64,000 nt of DNA from Bos javanicus (taxonomy: Eukaryota > Chordata > Mammalia > Artiodactyla > Bovidae). The notes below the pieces were generated by a model. That model ran no database searches. It saw nothing but the letters and a program-made list of their open reading frames with translations, and was not told the DNA's origin. The first letter of the stretch is position 1. The number at the start of each line of letters is the position of its first letter. Both the position numbers and the translations under genes were made by a program. Location: positions 4,340,001-4,404,000 of the forward strand of contig NC_083896.1 of assembly GCF_032452875.1 (NCBI RefSeq), read 5' to 3'. Shown one piece after another: positions 1-9,996 of this stretch.

Positions 1-864
1 ACATCATGAGAAACGCTGGACTGGAAGAAACACAAGCTGGAATCAAGATTGCTGGGAGAAATATCAAGAACCTCAGATATGCAGATGACACTACCCTTAT
101 GGCAGAAAGTGAAGAGGAACTCAAAAGCCTCTTGATGAAAGTGAAAGAGGATAGTGAAAACGTTGGCTTAAAGCTCAACATTCAGAAAACGAAGATCATG
201 GCATCTGGTCCCATCACTTCATGGAAAGTAGATGGGGAAACAGTGGAAACAGTGTCAGACTTTGTTTTTGGGGGGGCTCAAAAATCACTTCAGATGGTGA
301 CTGCAGCCATGAAATTAAAAGACACTTATTCCTTGGAAGGAAAGTTATGACCAACCTAGATAGCATATTGAAAAGCAGAGACATTAGTTTGCCAACAAAG
401 GTTCGTCTAGTCAAGGCTATGGTTTTTCCTGTGGTCATGTATGGATGTGAGAGTTGGACTGTGAAGAAGGCTGAGCGCCGAAGAATTGATGATTTTGAAC
501 TGTGGTGTTGGAGAAGACTCTTGAGAGTGCCTTGGACTGCAAGGAGATCCAACCAGTCCATTCTGAAGGAGATCAGCCCTGGGATTTCTTTGGAAGGAAT
601 GATGCTAAAGCTGAAACTCCAGTACTTTGGCCACCTCACGGGAAGAGTTGACTCATTGGAAAAGACTGATGCTGGCAGGGATTGGGGGCAGGAGGAGAAG
701 GGGATGACAGAGGATGAGATGGCTGGATGGCATCACTAACTCAATGGACGTGAGTTTGAGTGAACTCCGGGAGTTGGTGATGGACAGGGAGGCCTGGTGT
801 GCTGTGATTCATGGCGTCACAAAGAGTTGGACACGACTGAACGACTGAACTGAACTGAACTAAA
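1..864 (+). mobile_element. BovB (RTE) LINE, 3' part, cut by window edge
   Basis: The sequence encodes the C-terminal half of the BovB reverse transcriptase and ends in the family's GACTGAACTGAACTGAAC tail at about 864. The 5' part lies outside the window. It is the only uninterrupted copy in the window whose RT palm box still reads YADD (78-89). It is not functional, because a G-run at 270-277 shifts the frame. Confidence 0.95.
6..739 (+). pseudogene. BovB reverse transcriptase C-terminal fragment (frameshifted)
   Basis: Two overlapping frames make up this remnant. Frame 6-350 carries the palm motif LRYADDTTLM followed by the LNIQKTKIM block. Frame 221-739 carries the thumb and C-terminal region, with the conserved ESWTVKKAE and ELWCWRRLLRVPW blocks. 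The switch falls at a G7-8 homopolymer near 270, where other BovB copies have a short T-C-T-G-G-G stretch, so a small indel caused it. In an intact element this polypeptide reverse transcribes BovB RNA at nicked DNA. Here it is a fragment without endonuclease, RT fingers or a start codon of its own. Confidence 0.9.
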
Positions 865-1059
865 CAGAGGTGTTATCTTCCCACTCTCAGTGACTTACAT
901 CAAAGCATCTTCCAACTACCTTTAATAGTGACTCTTATTCAATGTACTGATAAATGAAATACTTTTGTTCTTATATTATTAGGGATGCCTTAATACTCCA
1001 GATACTTTATTTTCCAAAGGAGACTGACATCCTAGGCAATTTCCTGCCCCTTAATTTGG

Positions 1060-1190
1060 CTTTTGTCTCTTTGTCTATAGTTATATTTTTACTTGATTCT
1101 CATAGCCTTTAAACTATGCGCTCTTGCAGAGTAGGGATTACATCTTATTCATATTGGTAGTTGTTACTAGAATTCAGTAGGCTCTCAGAG
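1060..1190 (+). repeat. L2-like LINE 3' end (ancient)
   Basis: The order of words (acttgattctcatag, then gcagagtagggattacatctta, then attcagtaggctctca) follows the 3' end of mammalian L2 LINEs, with heavy divergence. No coding potential is visible. The family call is from memory of the consensus. Confidence 0.5.
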
Positions 1191-1194
1191 AAAA

Positions 1195-1639
1195 CTAACA
1201 GGCCAATGTAATTGTTAAGGTTAAGTTGGCCAATTCTCCTAAAACAAATCAGTTTGAAAGACCTGCACAGCAAAATAATTCATTGTTCTTGGAAAATTTC
1301 ATTTTGTTCATTGTAAATTATTTGCTTATGACATTTATTTTAGGTCTTAATTCAAAACTGTAGTTTATGGGAGCTATAATGATGGTGGGAGTAGAGCCTG
1401 GTTCCAGTAGAGTTGTGGTTGGCACTCTTCTGGATCAATTTTGCCTCGTTGTGTGAAGCAGACTAAGAGTAAATGCACAGTCAAGGCATTATCTGGGGAG
1501 CAGTCAAGATAACAACTGATAGAAAGAGGGCAGGGAGGTGAGAAGGGAGTAGCACAAACGATTCTCAACTGATGTCCTGAGCTGAGAACTGTGGGCAATA
1601 TATCCCCAAGGAACTGTGGGTAATTCAATACCTCTCTTA
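1195..1639. other. Unassigned stretch
   Basis: About 445 bases with no repeat I recognise. A minus-strand open frame at 1374-1628 (84 codons) has no recognisable domain and looks like chance. Confidence 0.5.
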
Positions 1640-2165
1640 CCAGTTTAGTGGTCTCTCCTTGAGGTTTTGATTTGTATTTCCTTGATGACTAATGATATTG
1701 GGAATTTTTATGTCCTTATTGGTCATCTGTATATCCTCTTTGGGCTGTGTCTGTTCAGATCACTTTGTTGTTATCATTGGGTTTGTCCTTTTGTTGTTAT
1801 CGCCTTTTTATTTTTACTTTGTAAGAAGTCTTTATATAACCTAGATCAAATCCTTTTTACATATATAATTTGCAAGTATTTTATCCTATCCTTTGGGTTT
1901 TCTTTTAGCTTTCTGGACAGAGCACTTTAAAACACAAAAGCTTTAAATGTTATGAAATTATTAGTCAGCTATTTTTTCTCCTTATTGTGTGTAATTCTAT
2001 TGTCATATCTAAGAAACTATTGCCAAATTTATTATTATGAAAATATATCCCCATGTTTTCTTCTGAGAGTTTTATAGTTTTAGATCTTACACATTTTTGA
2101 TTGATTCTGAGTTAATTATTATATATGATTGAAGTTAGGAGTTCAACCTTTTTGCTATTACTTAA
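1640..2165 (-). mobile_element. Old L1 ORF2 3' fragment
   Basis: Read on the minus strand this is the distal ORF2 region of an old (L1M-type) LINE-1. Plus-strand words such as ttttgatttgtatttccttgatgactaatgat and the later agagttttatagttttagatctta follow the L1 order. Divergence is high and no ORF survives. Confidence 0.75.
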
Positions 2166-2329
2166 TTTATAAGAAAAAATACACCTTGATACATCCTTTT
2201 ATATTACCAATCCAAGAAGCCACAAAATGAATTTCTACTATAAAAGCAAGCATAAATGTTGAAGAAGAGGTTTTAAATATATCAAAACTTTCATTTATTT
2301 ATTTATGTAGGTCATTATGGAAATGTACT
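2166..2329. other. Unassigned AT-rich spacer
   Basis: AT-rich, with an ATTT-repeat patch near 2293-2306. No gene or repeat family recognised. Confidence 0.5.
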
Positions 2330-2339
2330 AAAGTATTTG

Positions 2340-2556
2340 GGGCTTCCCTGGTAGCTCTGCTAGTAAAGAATCCACCTGCAATACAGGACACCCTGGTTTG
2401 ATTCCTGGGTCAGGAAGATCCCCTGGAGAAAGGAATGGCTAGTCACTCCAGTATTCTTGCCTGGAGAACCCCGTGAACAGAGGAGCCTGGCGGGCTACAG
2501 TCCATGGGGTCACAAAGAGTCAGACATGACTGAGCAACCAAGCATAGCATAGCACA
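2340..2556 (+). mobile_element. Bov-tA SINE
   Basis: The copy runs from the tRNA-derived head (ggcttccctggtagctc) through the Bov-A body (cactccagtattcttgcctgg) to the gactgagcaacc tail. A 10-base near-duplication (aaagtatttg at 2330-2339, aaaggtatttg at 2556-2566) brackets it. The B-box equivalent is decayed (ggtttgattcc). Confidence 0.95.
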
Positions 2557-2965
2557 AAGGTATTTGAAAATAAAATGACGTGGATTTGAATTATGTTTCC
2601 CCTATCATTTTGTGACATTGCAAAACTTAAAACAATTTCCCTGATCTTAGAATTTTCTGTCTAAAATAGAAATTATAATGAATATATCATAGAGAGTATC
2701 CTGTTGAAGCTTAAATGAGACCATTTCTGTCAAATACCTTGTGCAGTTCCTTCAAGTGAGTGTAAACATAGATTATTCTCATCTCTACCTTCTTTTTTAC
2801 AGTCTGTTTCCCATACCACTTGCCTTAGTTCTCTGCCTGATTTGTTACTACATCTTCCCTGGGTGGATGAACTTTATTGACTCCCTCCACACAATCCTGA
2901 CACATTTAATGTTCCCATCCTTGAACAGTAAAGTTAAAGTATATATATAATTAATAGTAGTGGGG
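2557..2965. other. Unassigned stretch
   Basis: About 400 bases with no recognised repeat. An open frame at 2741-2950 (+) is hydrophobic but has no known domain and low complexity, so I do not call it a gene. Confidence 0.45.
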
Positions 2966-2985
2966 AAAAAAAAAAAAAAAAAAAA
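2966..2985 (+). repeat. A20 homopolymer
   Basis: Twenty consecutive A residues lie directly before the T-rich tail of the neighbouring minus-strand L1, so A-run and T-run face each other. Confidence 0.9.
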
Positions 2986-3670
2986 CTTCTTCTTTTTTTT
3001 TTAAATTTTATTTTATTTTTAAACTTTACATAATTGTATTAGTTTTGCCAAATATCAAAATGAATCCATCACAGGTATACATGTGTTCCCCATCCTGAAC
3101 CCTCCTCCCTCCTCCCTCCCCATACCATCCCTCTGGGTCGTCCCAGTGCACTAGCCCCAAGCATCCAGTATTGTGCATTGAACCTGGACTGGCATCTCAT
3201 TTCATACATGATATTTTACATGTTTCAATGCCATTCTCCCAAATCTTCCCACCCTCTCCCTCTCCCACAGAGTCCATAAGACTGTTCCATACATCAGCGT
3301 CACTTTTGCTGTCTTGTACACAGGGTTATTGTTATCATCTTTCTAATTTCCATATATATGCGTTAGTATACTGTATTGGTGTTTGTCCTTCTGGCTTACT
3401 TCACTCTGTATAATAGGCTCCAGTTTCATCCACCTCATTAGAACTGATTCAAATGTATTCTTTTTAATGGCTGAGTAATACTCCATTGTGTATATGTACC
3501 ACTGCTTTCTTATCCATTCATCTGCTGATGGACATCTAGGTTGCTTCCATGTCCTGGCTATTATAAACAGTGCTGCGATGAACATTGGGGTACATGTGTC
3601 TCTTTCCCTTCTGGTTTCCTCAGTGTGTATGCCCAGCAGTGGGATTGCTGGATCATAAGGCAGTTCTATT
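2986..3670 (-). mobile_element. L1-BT 3' end, proximal copy of a tandem pair
   Basis: This is a minus-strand L1-BT 3' end: T-rich tail, the 3' UTR with the ccctcctccctcctccctcc block, and the end of ORF2 (3343-3585 minus, with the MEYYSAIKKN signature). It stops abruptly near 3667 inside ORF2, exactly where the poly-T tail of the next copy begins. It aligns with the next copy at a constant 674-base offset, with only about a dozen visible differences. Confidence 0.93.
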
Positions 3671-5124
3671 TTTTTTTTTTTTAATTTTATTTTTAAACTT
3701 TACATAATTGTATTAGTTTTGACAAATATCAAAATGAATCCACCACAGGTATACATGTGTTCCCCATCCTGAACCCTCCTCCCTCCTCCCTCCCCATACC
3801 ATCCCTCTGGGTCGTCCCAGTGCACCAGCCCCAAGCATCCAGTATCGTGGATTGAACCTGGACTGGCAACTCATTTCATACATGATATTTTACATGTTTC
3901 AATGCCATTCTCCCAAATCTTCCCACCCTCTCCCTCTCCCACAGAGTCCATAAGACTGTTCCATACATCAGTGTCTCTTTTGCTGTCTTGTACACAGGGT
4001 TATTGTTATCATCTTTCTAAATTCCATATATATGCGTTAGAATACTGTATTGATGTTTGTCCTTCTGGCTTACTTCACTCTGTATAATAGGCTCCAGTTT
4101 CATCCACCTCATTAGAACTGATTCAAATGTATTCTTTTTAATGGCTGAGTAATACTCCATTGTGTATATGTACCACTGCTTTCTTATCCATTCATCTGCT
4201 GATGGACATCTAGGTTGCTTCCATGTCCTGGCTATTATAAACAGTGCTGCGATGAACATTGGGGTACATGTGTCTCTTTCCCTTCTGGTTTCCTCAGTGT
4301 GTATGCCCAGCAGTGGGATTGCTGGATCATAAGGCAGTTCTATTTCCAGTTTTTTTAAGGAATCTCCACACTGTTCTCCATAGTGGCTGTACTAGTTTGC
4401 ATTCCCACCAACAGTGTAAGAGGGTTCCCTTTCCTCCACACCCTCTCCAACATTTATTATTTGTAGACTTTTGGATTGCAGCCATTCTGACTGGTGTGAA
4501 ATGGTACCTCATTGTGGTCTTGATTTGCATTTCTTTGATAATGAGTGATGTTGAGCATCTTTTCATGTGTTTGTTAGCCATCTGTATGTCTTCTTTGGAG
4601 AAATGTCTATTTAGTTCTTTGGCCCATTTTTTGATTGGGTCATTTATTTTTCTGGAGTTGAGCTGGAGGAGTTGCTTGTATATTTTTGAGATTAGTTGTT
4701 TGTCAGTTGCTTCATTTGCTATTATTTTCTCCCATTCTGAAGGCTGTCTTTTCACCTTGTTGATAGTTTCCTTTGATGTGCAGAAGCTTTTAAGGTTAAT
4801 TAGGTCCCATTTGTTTATTTTTGCTTTTATTTCTGATATTCTGGGAGGTGGGTCATAGAGGATCCTGCTGTGATGTATGTCAGAGTGTGTTTTGCCTATG
4901 TTCTCCTCTAGGAGTTTTATAGTTTCTGGTCTTATGTTTAGATCTTTAATCCATTTTGGGTTTATTTTTGTGTATGGTGTTAGAAAGTGTTCTAGTTTCA
5001 TTCTTTTACAAGTGGTTGACCAGTTTTCCCAGCACCACTTGTTAAAGAGATTGTCTTTAATCCATTGTATATTCTTGCCTCCTTTGTCAAAGATAAGGTG
5101 TCCATATGTGCGTGGATTTATCTG
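3671..5124 (-). mobile_element. L1-BT 3' end, distal longer copy of the tandem pair
   Basis: A 5'-truncated L1-BT lies in the same orientation and family as its neighbour, starting with its own T-run (3669-3682). It extends further into ORF2 (to about 5124), then gives way to unrelated sequence. ORF2 is open over 4327-5001 but broken downstream. Confidence 0.93.
4017..5001 (-). pseudogene. L1 ORF2 C-terminal fragments
   Basis: The minus-strand frame 4327-5001 (224 codons) encodes the ORF2 region after the RT domain: the KMKLEHFLTPYTKIN-like start and the CWWECKLVQPLWRTVW zinc-knuckle region. Frame 4017-4259 continues with ARTWKQPRCPSADEWI and the C-terminal MEYYSAIKKN motif. A frame break lies between them near 4260-4327. 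Endonuclease and RT domains are absent. In an intact element ORF2p nicks target DNA and reverse transcribes L1 RNA. This remnant cannot. Confidence 0.92.
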
Positions 5125-6319
5125 AATATACCAACATTAGAATAGAAGCAGAAGTCCAAAGGTGGCAGGGAAACATAATAAGCCAAAATGCCAAACTGAA
5201 AGTGGTTTTCCTTTCATTCAATACATCTATAAACTCCATTATGGTCCAGATTCTGTTAAGCACTGGTCATACATAATATGTGTAATACAGACATGATCCC
5301 AGCTCTCATGTATCTGGCATTCATTGCATTAGACTTTCCCAACTACATGGTAGATAATTCAAGTAGCATTTTTAAACTCATCATTATATCTAAATGGTCT
5401 CTAGTGTTTCAAGGATATTAGAGAAAAAATTTTCCCCAGCCAATTTGCCCTATGTATATTCCCTGATGACCTGGAACTTTAAAGGTGACCATTGAGTAAC
5501 TGTCATCAATAAGCATACATAAGTCCTTCAGGTGGCTTTTTATTTGTACAGGGACCTTAAAAATCTATGAAAAGTAGTTATTGGGAAATTTCAAGAGTTT
5601 TCTTATTATTACACTAACTAAACCACTTTCAAAAAAGTCCCTCTATATCTCTCTCTCCATCGTCCCCCCATTCTCCCATATACATGCATCCGAATCACTC
5701 ACATAGTCACACCACTAGACAAATAATTTTAAAAGAAGTTACACTTCCCATTTAAGTTAACATGGATCCATGAAAAAACATCACTGAGTAATGTGAGATA
5801 GAAGTTAAATCAAAAACTCTCTAGTTACAAGAACTTATGAATGTAGGATATCTGGGGTTGGTAAACATATTTGGAAAGAACAGAAATGCCTCTGACATGT
5901 TTTTATATGATTATTTGGAGCATTTGAACTTATTTTAACTCTTAGAGTATGCAGAGGATTTTAGAGGAGATCTAGAGGATCACTGACTTGTAGATCTTAT
6001 ATTCAGCTTTGCTTTTACCATCAGTTTCCCGGGCCCATAATGCCTTTCTATTCACCTGCCATTCTTTCATTGAGTCATTATGAGCAGTTAAGTCTATGAC
6101 CTAGGACCATGTGCTGTGTACAAATTGGTAGGGTTACTGGACGAGGAGAGGACATAGAATTCTTTCATCATGAATGTGACTTCAAGTTAATGTAGCATAG
6201 GTCACTTTGAGCCCCATCCACTGATAATTGCTTATTTCGGTGGAATCTCTATAACCATTGATAATTAGCATAGTTTGTTGAGAAAGTCCCTTTCTCGTTG
6301 TCCTTAAACATTTACATAT
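5125..6319. other. Unassigned stretch with possible ancient repeat at 5215-5335
   Basis: No coding signal. Bases 5215-5335 (cattcaatacatctataaac, then ttctgttaagcactggtc, then gatcccagctctcatgtat) resemble an old L2-type repeat that usually reads 'caacaaatatttattgagc...gcactgttctagg'. That call is weak. I recognise nothing in the rest. Confidence 0.4.
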
Positions 6320-6321
6320 AT

Positions 6322-6545
6322 CAGCCCTGGGATTTCTTTGGAAGGAATGATGCTAAAGTTGAAACTCCAGTACTTTGGCCACCTCATGCAAAGAGTTGAC
6401 TCATTGGAAAAGACTCTGATGCTGGGAGGGATTGGGGGCAAGAGGAGAAGGGGACAACAGAGGATGAGATGGCTGGGAGGCCTGGCGCGCCGCGATTCAT
6501 GGGGTTGCAAAGACTCGGACACGACTGAGCGACTGAACTGAACTA
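6322..6545 (+). mobile_element. BovB 3' terminal fragment with internal deletion
   Basis: The copy starts at the BovB block encoding ISPGISLEGMMLKLKLQYFGHL and ends with gactgaactgaactaa. Relative to other copies the segment after gagatggctgg is missing, and it joins directly to gaggcctggcgcgccg near 6477. A short atatatc word occurs at both edges (6316-6322 and 6552-6558), a tentative target duplication. The open frame 6338-6541 is only this C-terminal remnant. Confidence 0.93.
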
Positions 6546-6560
6546 ATATAGATATATCTT

Positions 6561-6584
6561 GCTGCTGCTGCTGCTGCTGCTGCT
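6561..6584 (+). repeat. (GCT)8 microsatellite
   Basis: Eight GCT units followed by aag. This is the same word that begins minus-strand Bov-A2 copies elsewhere in the window (gctgctgctaagtcgcttcag), so it may be a relic of a SINE tail. Confidence 0.9.
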
Positions 6585-6949
6585 AAGTGTAGATTAAATT
6601 GAAGACCGTTTGCTTATTTACATGATACAAAATCATCCATTACTGTGGGGAGCAGAGATCAAAAAATGTAGGTCTAGCGCCATGATCCTTCTTTAACTGC
6701 TGCACGCATTAAATTCATGTTTTCTCTGTATGACTAAGCTAACTCATACGCTAAGCAAATGCAAAGGGAGCAGCAACATGAGGTGAGGGCTGGGAGTCTT
6801 TCTAAATAGGGACTCCGGCTCATGAATCATTGTCAACCAGTCTCCCTCTGGACCCTCCAGGGGCAGTGACAGATGAGCAATTCCACAAGTCTTGACTTGA
6901 AAACTAAGAAAACAAGCAGACTGCATAATGTAAAGAACTCTTTGGAGCC
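6585..6949. other. Unassigned stretch
   Basis: No recognised repeat. The 60-codon frame 6744-6926 (-) has no domain. Confidence 0.4.
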
Positions 6950-7075
6950 ATAGCAGGGTTTGAGTTCAGGCTCTACTCCCTATTAATTTTCCAACCATGT
7001 GTAACCTGGTTTAGCCTCCACTCCCTTGTCTCTAAAATGGATGTGCCAGTACTCGTTTCAAAGGGGAACTCTATA
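6950..7075 (+). repeat. MIR-like SINE (ancient)
   Basis: Words in the order of a mammalian MIR core: ttcaggctctactccctatta, then gtgtaacctggtttagcctccac, then cttgtctctaaaatggatgtg. The copy is highly diverged and the call is from memory. Confidence 0.6.
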
Positions 7076-7532
7076 TATTACCAGTGATAATAAACATAAA
7101 ACTACAGAATGCTGTTTTGTATAAAGTATTCTTTCTTTCTTTCCTTATGCATACTGATCCCATACACAGAACTCAATAGAGAAACTAAATCTGATGAAAC
7201 CAAAATATTCAAACTTTTGGCTCTCAGCAGACCACTCAGTAGATGCAGGGAATCCATATGGTTCCTATTTCTCATCCATCAGCAGTCATTACTTAAGGTA
7301 AATGAAGCCAACTGAATTTTGGCCATGTCTGATATTGCTGTATGCACTTAGAGCAGCAATAGTGAGTTCAAAGCAGTAAATTTGTGAAGAACTAAATTTA
7401 AAGGAAGCTCATAGAAAAAACAGATGGGACACTTATTTGATTCGCACAGCCATAATTTGATATCCATGAGTAGGTTTGTGTGTGTATACACGTATCTAAA
7501 CTGCATGTATGGATATATATATATAAAGCATA
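7076..7532. other. Unassigned stretch
   Basis: Nothing recognised. It ends in a short TA-rich patch at 7511-7530. Confidence 0.4.
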
Positions 7533-7534
7533 TA

Positions 7535-7746
7535 TTGTTGTTTAGTTGTTAAATCGTGTCCAACTCTCTTTTGGGACCCCATGAACTTTAGCCCATCAGG
7601 CTTCTCTGCCCATGGGATTTCCCAGGCAAGAATACTGAAGTGGGTGGCCATTTCTTTCTTCAGAGGATATTCCCAACCCAGGATCAAACTTGAATCTCCT
7701 GCAGTGGCAGGCAGATTCTTTACAACTGAGTCACTAGGGAAATCCA
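7535..7746 (-). mobile_element. Bov-tA SINE (first of three in a row)
   Basis: Minus-strand Bov-tA: the plus strand reads from the 3' tail (gtttagttgttaaatcgtgtcc) through ccaggcaagaatactg to the tRNA-derived head (ctgagtcactagggaaat). It is considerably diverged. Confidence 0.93.
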
Positions 7747-7756
7747 TGTAACATAT

Positions 7757-7975
7757 ATGCTGGCTTAGTGACTAAGTCATGTCCAACTCTTGTGATCCCA
7801 TGGACCTCTTGCAACCCCACCAGGCTCTTCTCTCCAGAAAAAAATAATGGAGTGGGTAGCCATTTCCTTCTCCAGGGGATCTTCCCAAGCCAGGGATCAA
7901 ACCTGGGTCTCCTGCACTGCAGGCAATCTCCGGCATTACAGGCATATTCTTTACCAACTGAGCAACCAGGGAATA
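7757..7975 (-). mobile_element. Bov-tA SINE (second of three)
   Basis: Same family and strand as its neighbours, about ten bases after the previous copy. The Bov-A part carries an A-rich change (ccagaaaaaaataatgg) where others read ccaggcaagaatactgg. Confidence 0.92.
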
Positions 7976-7997
7976 CATGATATTATATACATATTAC

Positions 7998-8205
7998 TGT
8001 GCTTAATCGTTCAGTCATGTCTGATTCGTTGTGACCCCATAGACTGTAGCCTACCAGGCTCCTCTATCCATGGGATTCTCCAGGCAAGAATACTGCAATG
8101 GCTTGTTATGCCCTCCTCCATGGGATCTTCCCAACCCAGGGATCAAACCCAGGTATCCCACACTGCAGGTGGATTCTTTTCTCATCTAAGCCACCAGGGA
8201 AGCCT
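7998..8205 (-). mobile_element. Bov-tA SINE (third of three)
   Basis: Full-length minus-strand copy, from cttaatcgttcagtcatgtc to ctaagccaccagggaagcc. An AT-rich spacer of about 22 bases separates it from the second copy. Confidence 0.94.
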
Positions 8206-8236
8206 GGTATATATATCATATACATATACATGTATA

Positions 8237-8434
8237 CAGTTGACTCTTGAACAATACAGATTTGAATGATATGCATCCACTTACACATGATTTTTTTGAA
8301 ATAAATACATGCTACTGTACAATTCATGGCTGTAGAATGTGCAATCATGAATATGGAAGGTCAACTCTAAAATTAGGTGTAGATTTTTGTGTAGAAAAAT
8401 AGCACTGCAAATCCTGTTAGTCAAGGGTCAAAGG
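8237..8434 (+). mobile_element. TcMar-Tigger non-autonomous DNA transposon (MER2/Tigger2-like)
   Basis: The left end reads CAGTTGACTCTTGAAC. The right end read on the minus strand gives CCTTTGACCCTTGACT, an imperfect terminal inverted repeat. TA dinucleotides flank both ends (8235-8236 and 8435-8436), as expected for a mariner-type target duplication. At 198 bases it has no transposase. The family name is from memory of the CAGTTGACCCTTGAACAA terminus. Confidence 0.8.
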
Positions 8435-8595
8435 TACTAATACAAGTAATGTATTCAAGGCATCCATAGTATTATATGGATATATTATATAAATTATTTA
8501 CATAAGTATAATAATATATCATGTATATATGTGTACACCATATATGTATGAACCTATAACATACGAATGCATAATTATATATCTATGTGCATATG

Positions 8596-9996
8596 TCAGT
8601 CAGTCAGTAATTTCAGTTGCTCAGTCGTGTCCAACTCTTTGCAACCGCATGGACTACAACACGCCAGGCCTCCCTGTTCATCACCAACTCCTGGGGTTTA
8701 CTCAATCTCAACATCCACTGAGTTAGTGATGCCATCCAAGCATCTCATCCTCTGTCGCTGCCTTCTTCTCCCACCTTCAATCTTTCCCAGCATCATTTGA
8801 AAAGGGTCATTTTAAATGAGTCAGCTCTTCACATCAGGTGGCCAAAGTATTGGAGTTTCAGCTTCAGTATCAGTCCTTCCAATGAACATTCAGGACTGAT
8901 TTCCTTTAGGATGGACTGGTTGGATCTCCTTGCAGTCCAAGGGACTCTTAAGAGTCTTCTCCAACACCACAGTTCAAAATCATCAATTCTTTGGCACTCA
9001 GCTTTCTTTATAGTCCTCATATTCATACATGACTACTGGAAAAACTATAGCTTTGACTAGACGGACCTTTGTTGGCAAAGTAATGCCTCTGCTTCTTAAT
9101 ATGCTGTCTAGGTTGGTCATAACTTTTCTTCCAAGGAGTAAGTGTCTTAATTTCATGGCAGCAGTCACCATCTGCAGTGATTTTGGACACCCCCACCCAC
9201 CAAAATAAATTCTGTCACTGTTTCCATTGTTTCCCCATCTATTGGCCATGAAGTAATGGGATCAGATGCCATGATCTTAGTTTTCTGGATGTTGAGCTTT
9301 AAGCCAACTTTTTCACTCTCCTCTTTCACTTTCATCAAGTGGCTCTGTAGTTCTTCTTCGCTTTCCGCCATGAGGGTGGTGTCATCTGCACATCTGAGGT
9401 TATTGATATTTCTCTCAGCAATCTTGATTCTCATGATATACTCTGCATATAAGTTAAATAAGCAGGGTGACAATATACTTTTTTCCCTATTTGGAACCAA
9501 TGTGTTGCTCCATGTCCAGTTCTAACTGTTGCTTCCTGACCTGCATACAGATTTCTCAGGAGGCAGGTCAGGTGGTCTGGTATTCCCCTCTCTTTAAGAA
9601 TTTTCCACAGTTTGTTGTGATCCACACAGTCAAAGTCTTTGGCATAGTCAATAAAGCAGAAATAGATGTTTTTCTGGAATTCTCTTGCTTTTTTGATTCT
9701 CCAACAGATGTTGGCAATTTGATCTCTGGTTCCTCTGCTTTTTTTAAATCCAGCTTGAATATCTGGAAGTTCTTGGTTCACATACTTTTGAAACCTGGCT
9801 TGGAGAATTTTGAGCATTACTTTACTAGAGTGTGAGATGAGTGCAATTTTGCAGTAGTTTGAGCATTCTTTGGCATTGCCTTTCTTTGGAATTGGAATGA
9901 AAACTGACCTTTTCCAGTCCTGAGGCCACTACTGAGTTTTCCTGAATTTGCTAGCATATTGAATGCAGTACTTTCACAGTATCATCTTTTAGGATT
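8596..9996 (-). mobile_element. BovB LINE, 5'-truncated
   Basis: Minus-strand BovB from the tail (gttgctcagtcgtgtcc on the plus strand) to RT sequence upstream of the palm, ending near 9996. The word tgtgcat occurs just outside each edge (8586-8592 and 9996-10002), a tentative 7-base target duplication. The copy has lost about 30 bases of the segment between the AEYIMR and IKIA blocks, just upstream of the palm box. Confidence 0.95.
8829..9817 (-). pseudogene. BovB reverse transcriptase remnant
   Basis: Minus-strand frames in protein order are 9431-9817 (QAGFKKSRGTRDQIANI, and RT motif A as FIDYAKDFDCVDH), 9165-9500 (palm region), 8998-9249 and 8829-9026 (C-terminal ELWCWRRLLRVPW block). The palm box reads CADD instead of YADD (9381-9392), so the Tyr is lost while both Asp remain. 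At least three frame breaks separate the pieces. The endonuclease domain is absent. Confidence 0.92.

Noticed and set aside
4259..4858. 199-codon hydrophobic plus-strand frame that looks like a membrane protein
   Set aside because: Antisense of L1 ORF2; the hydrophobic look comes from T-rich antisense of A-rich L1.
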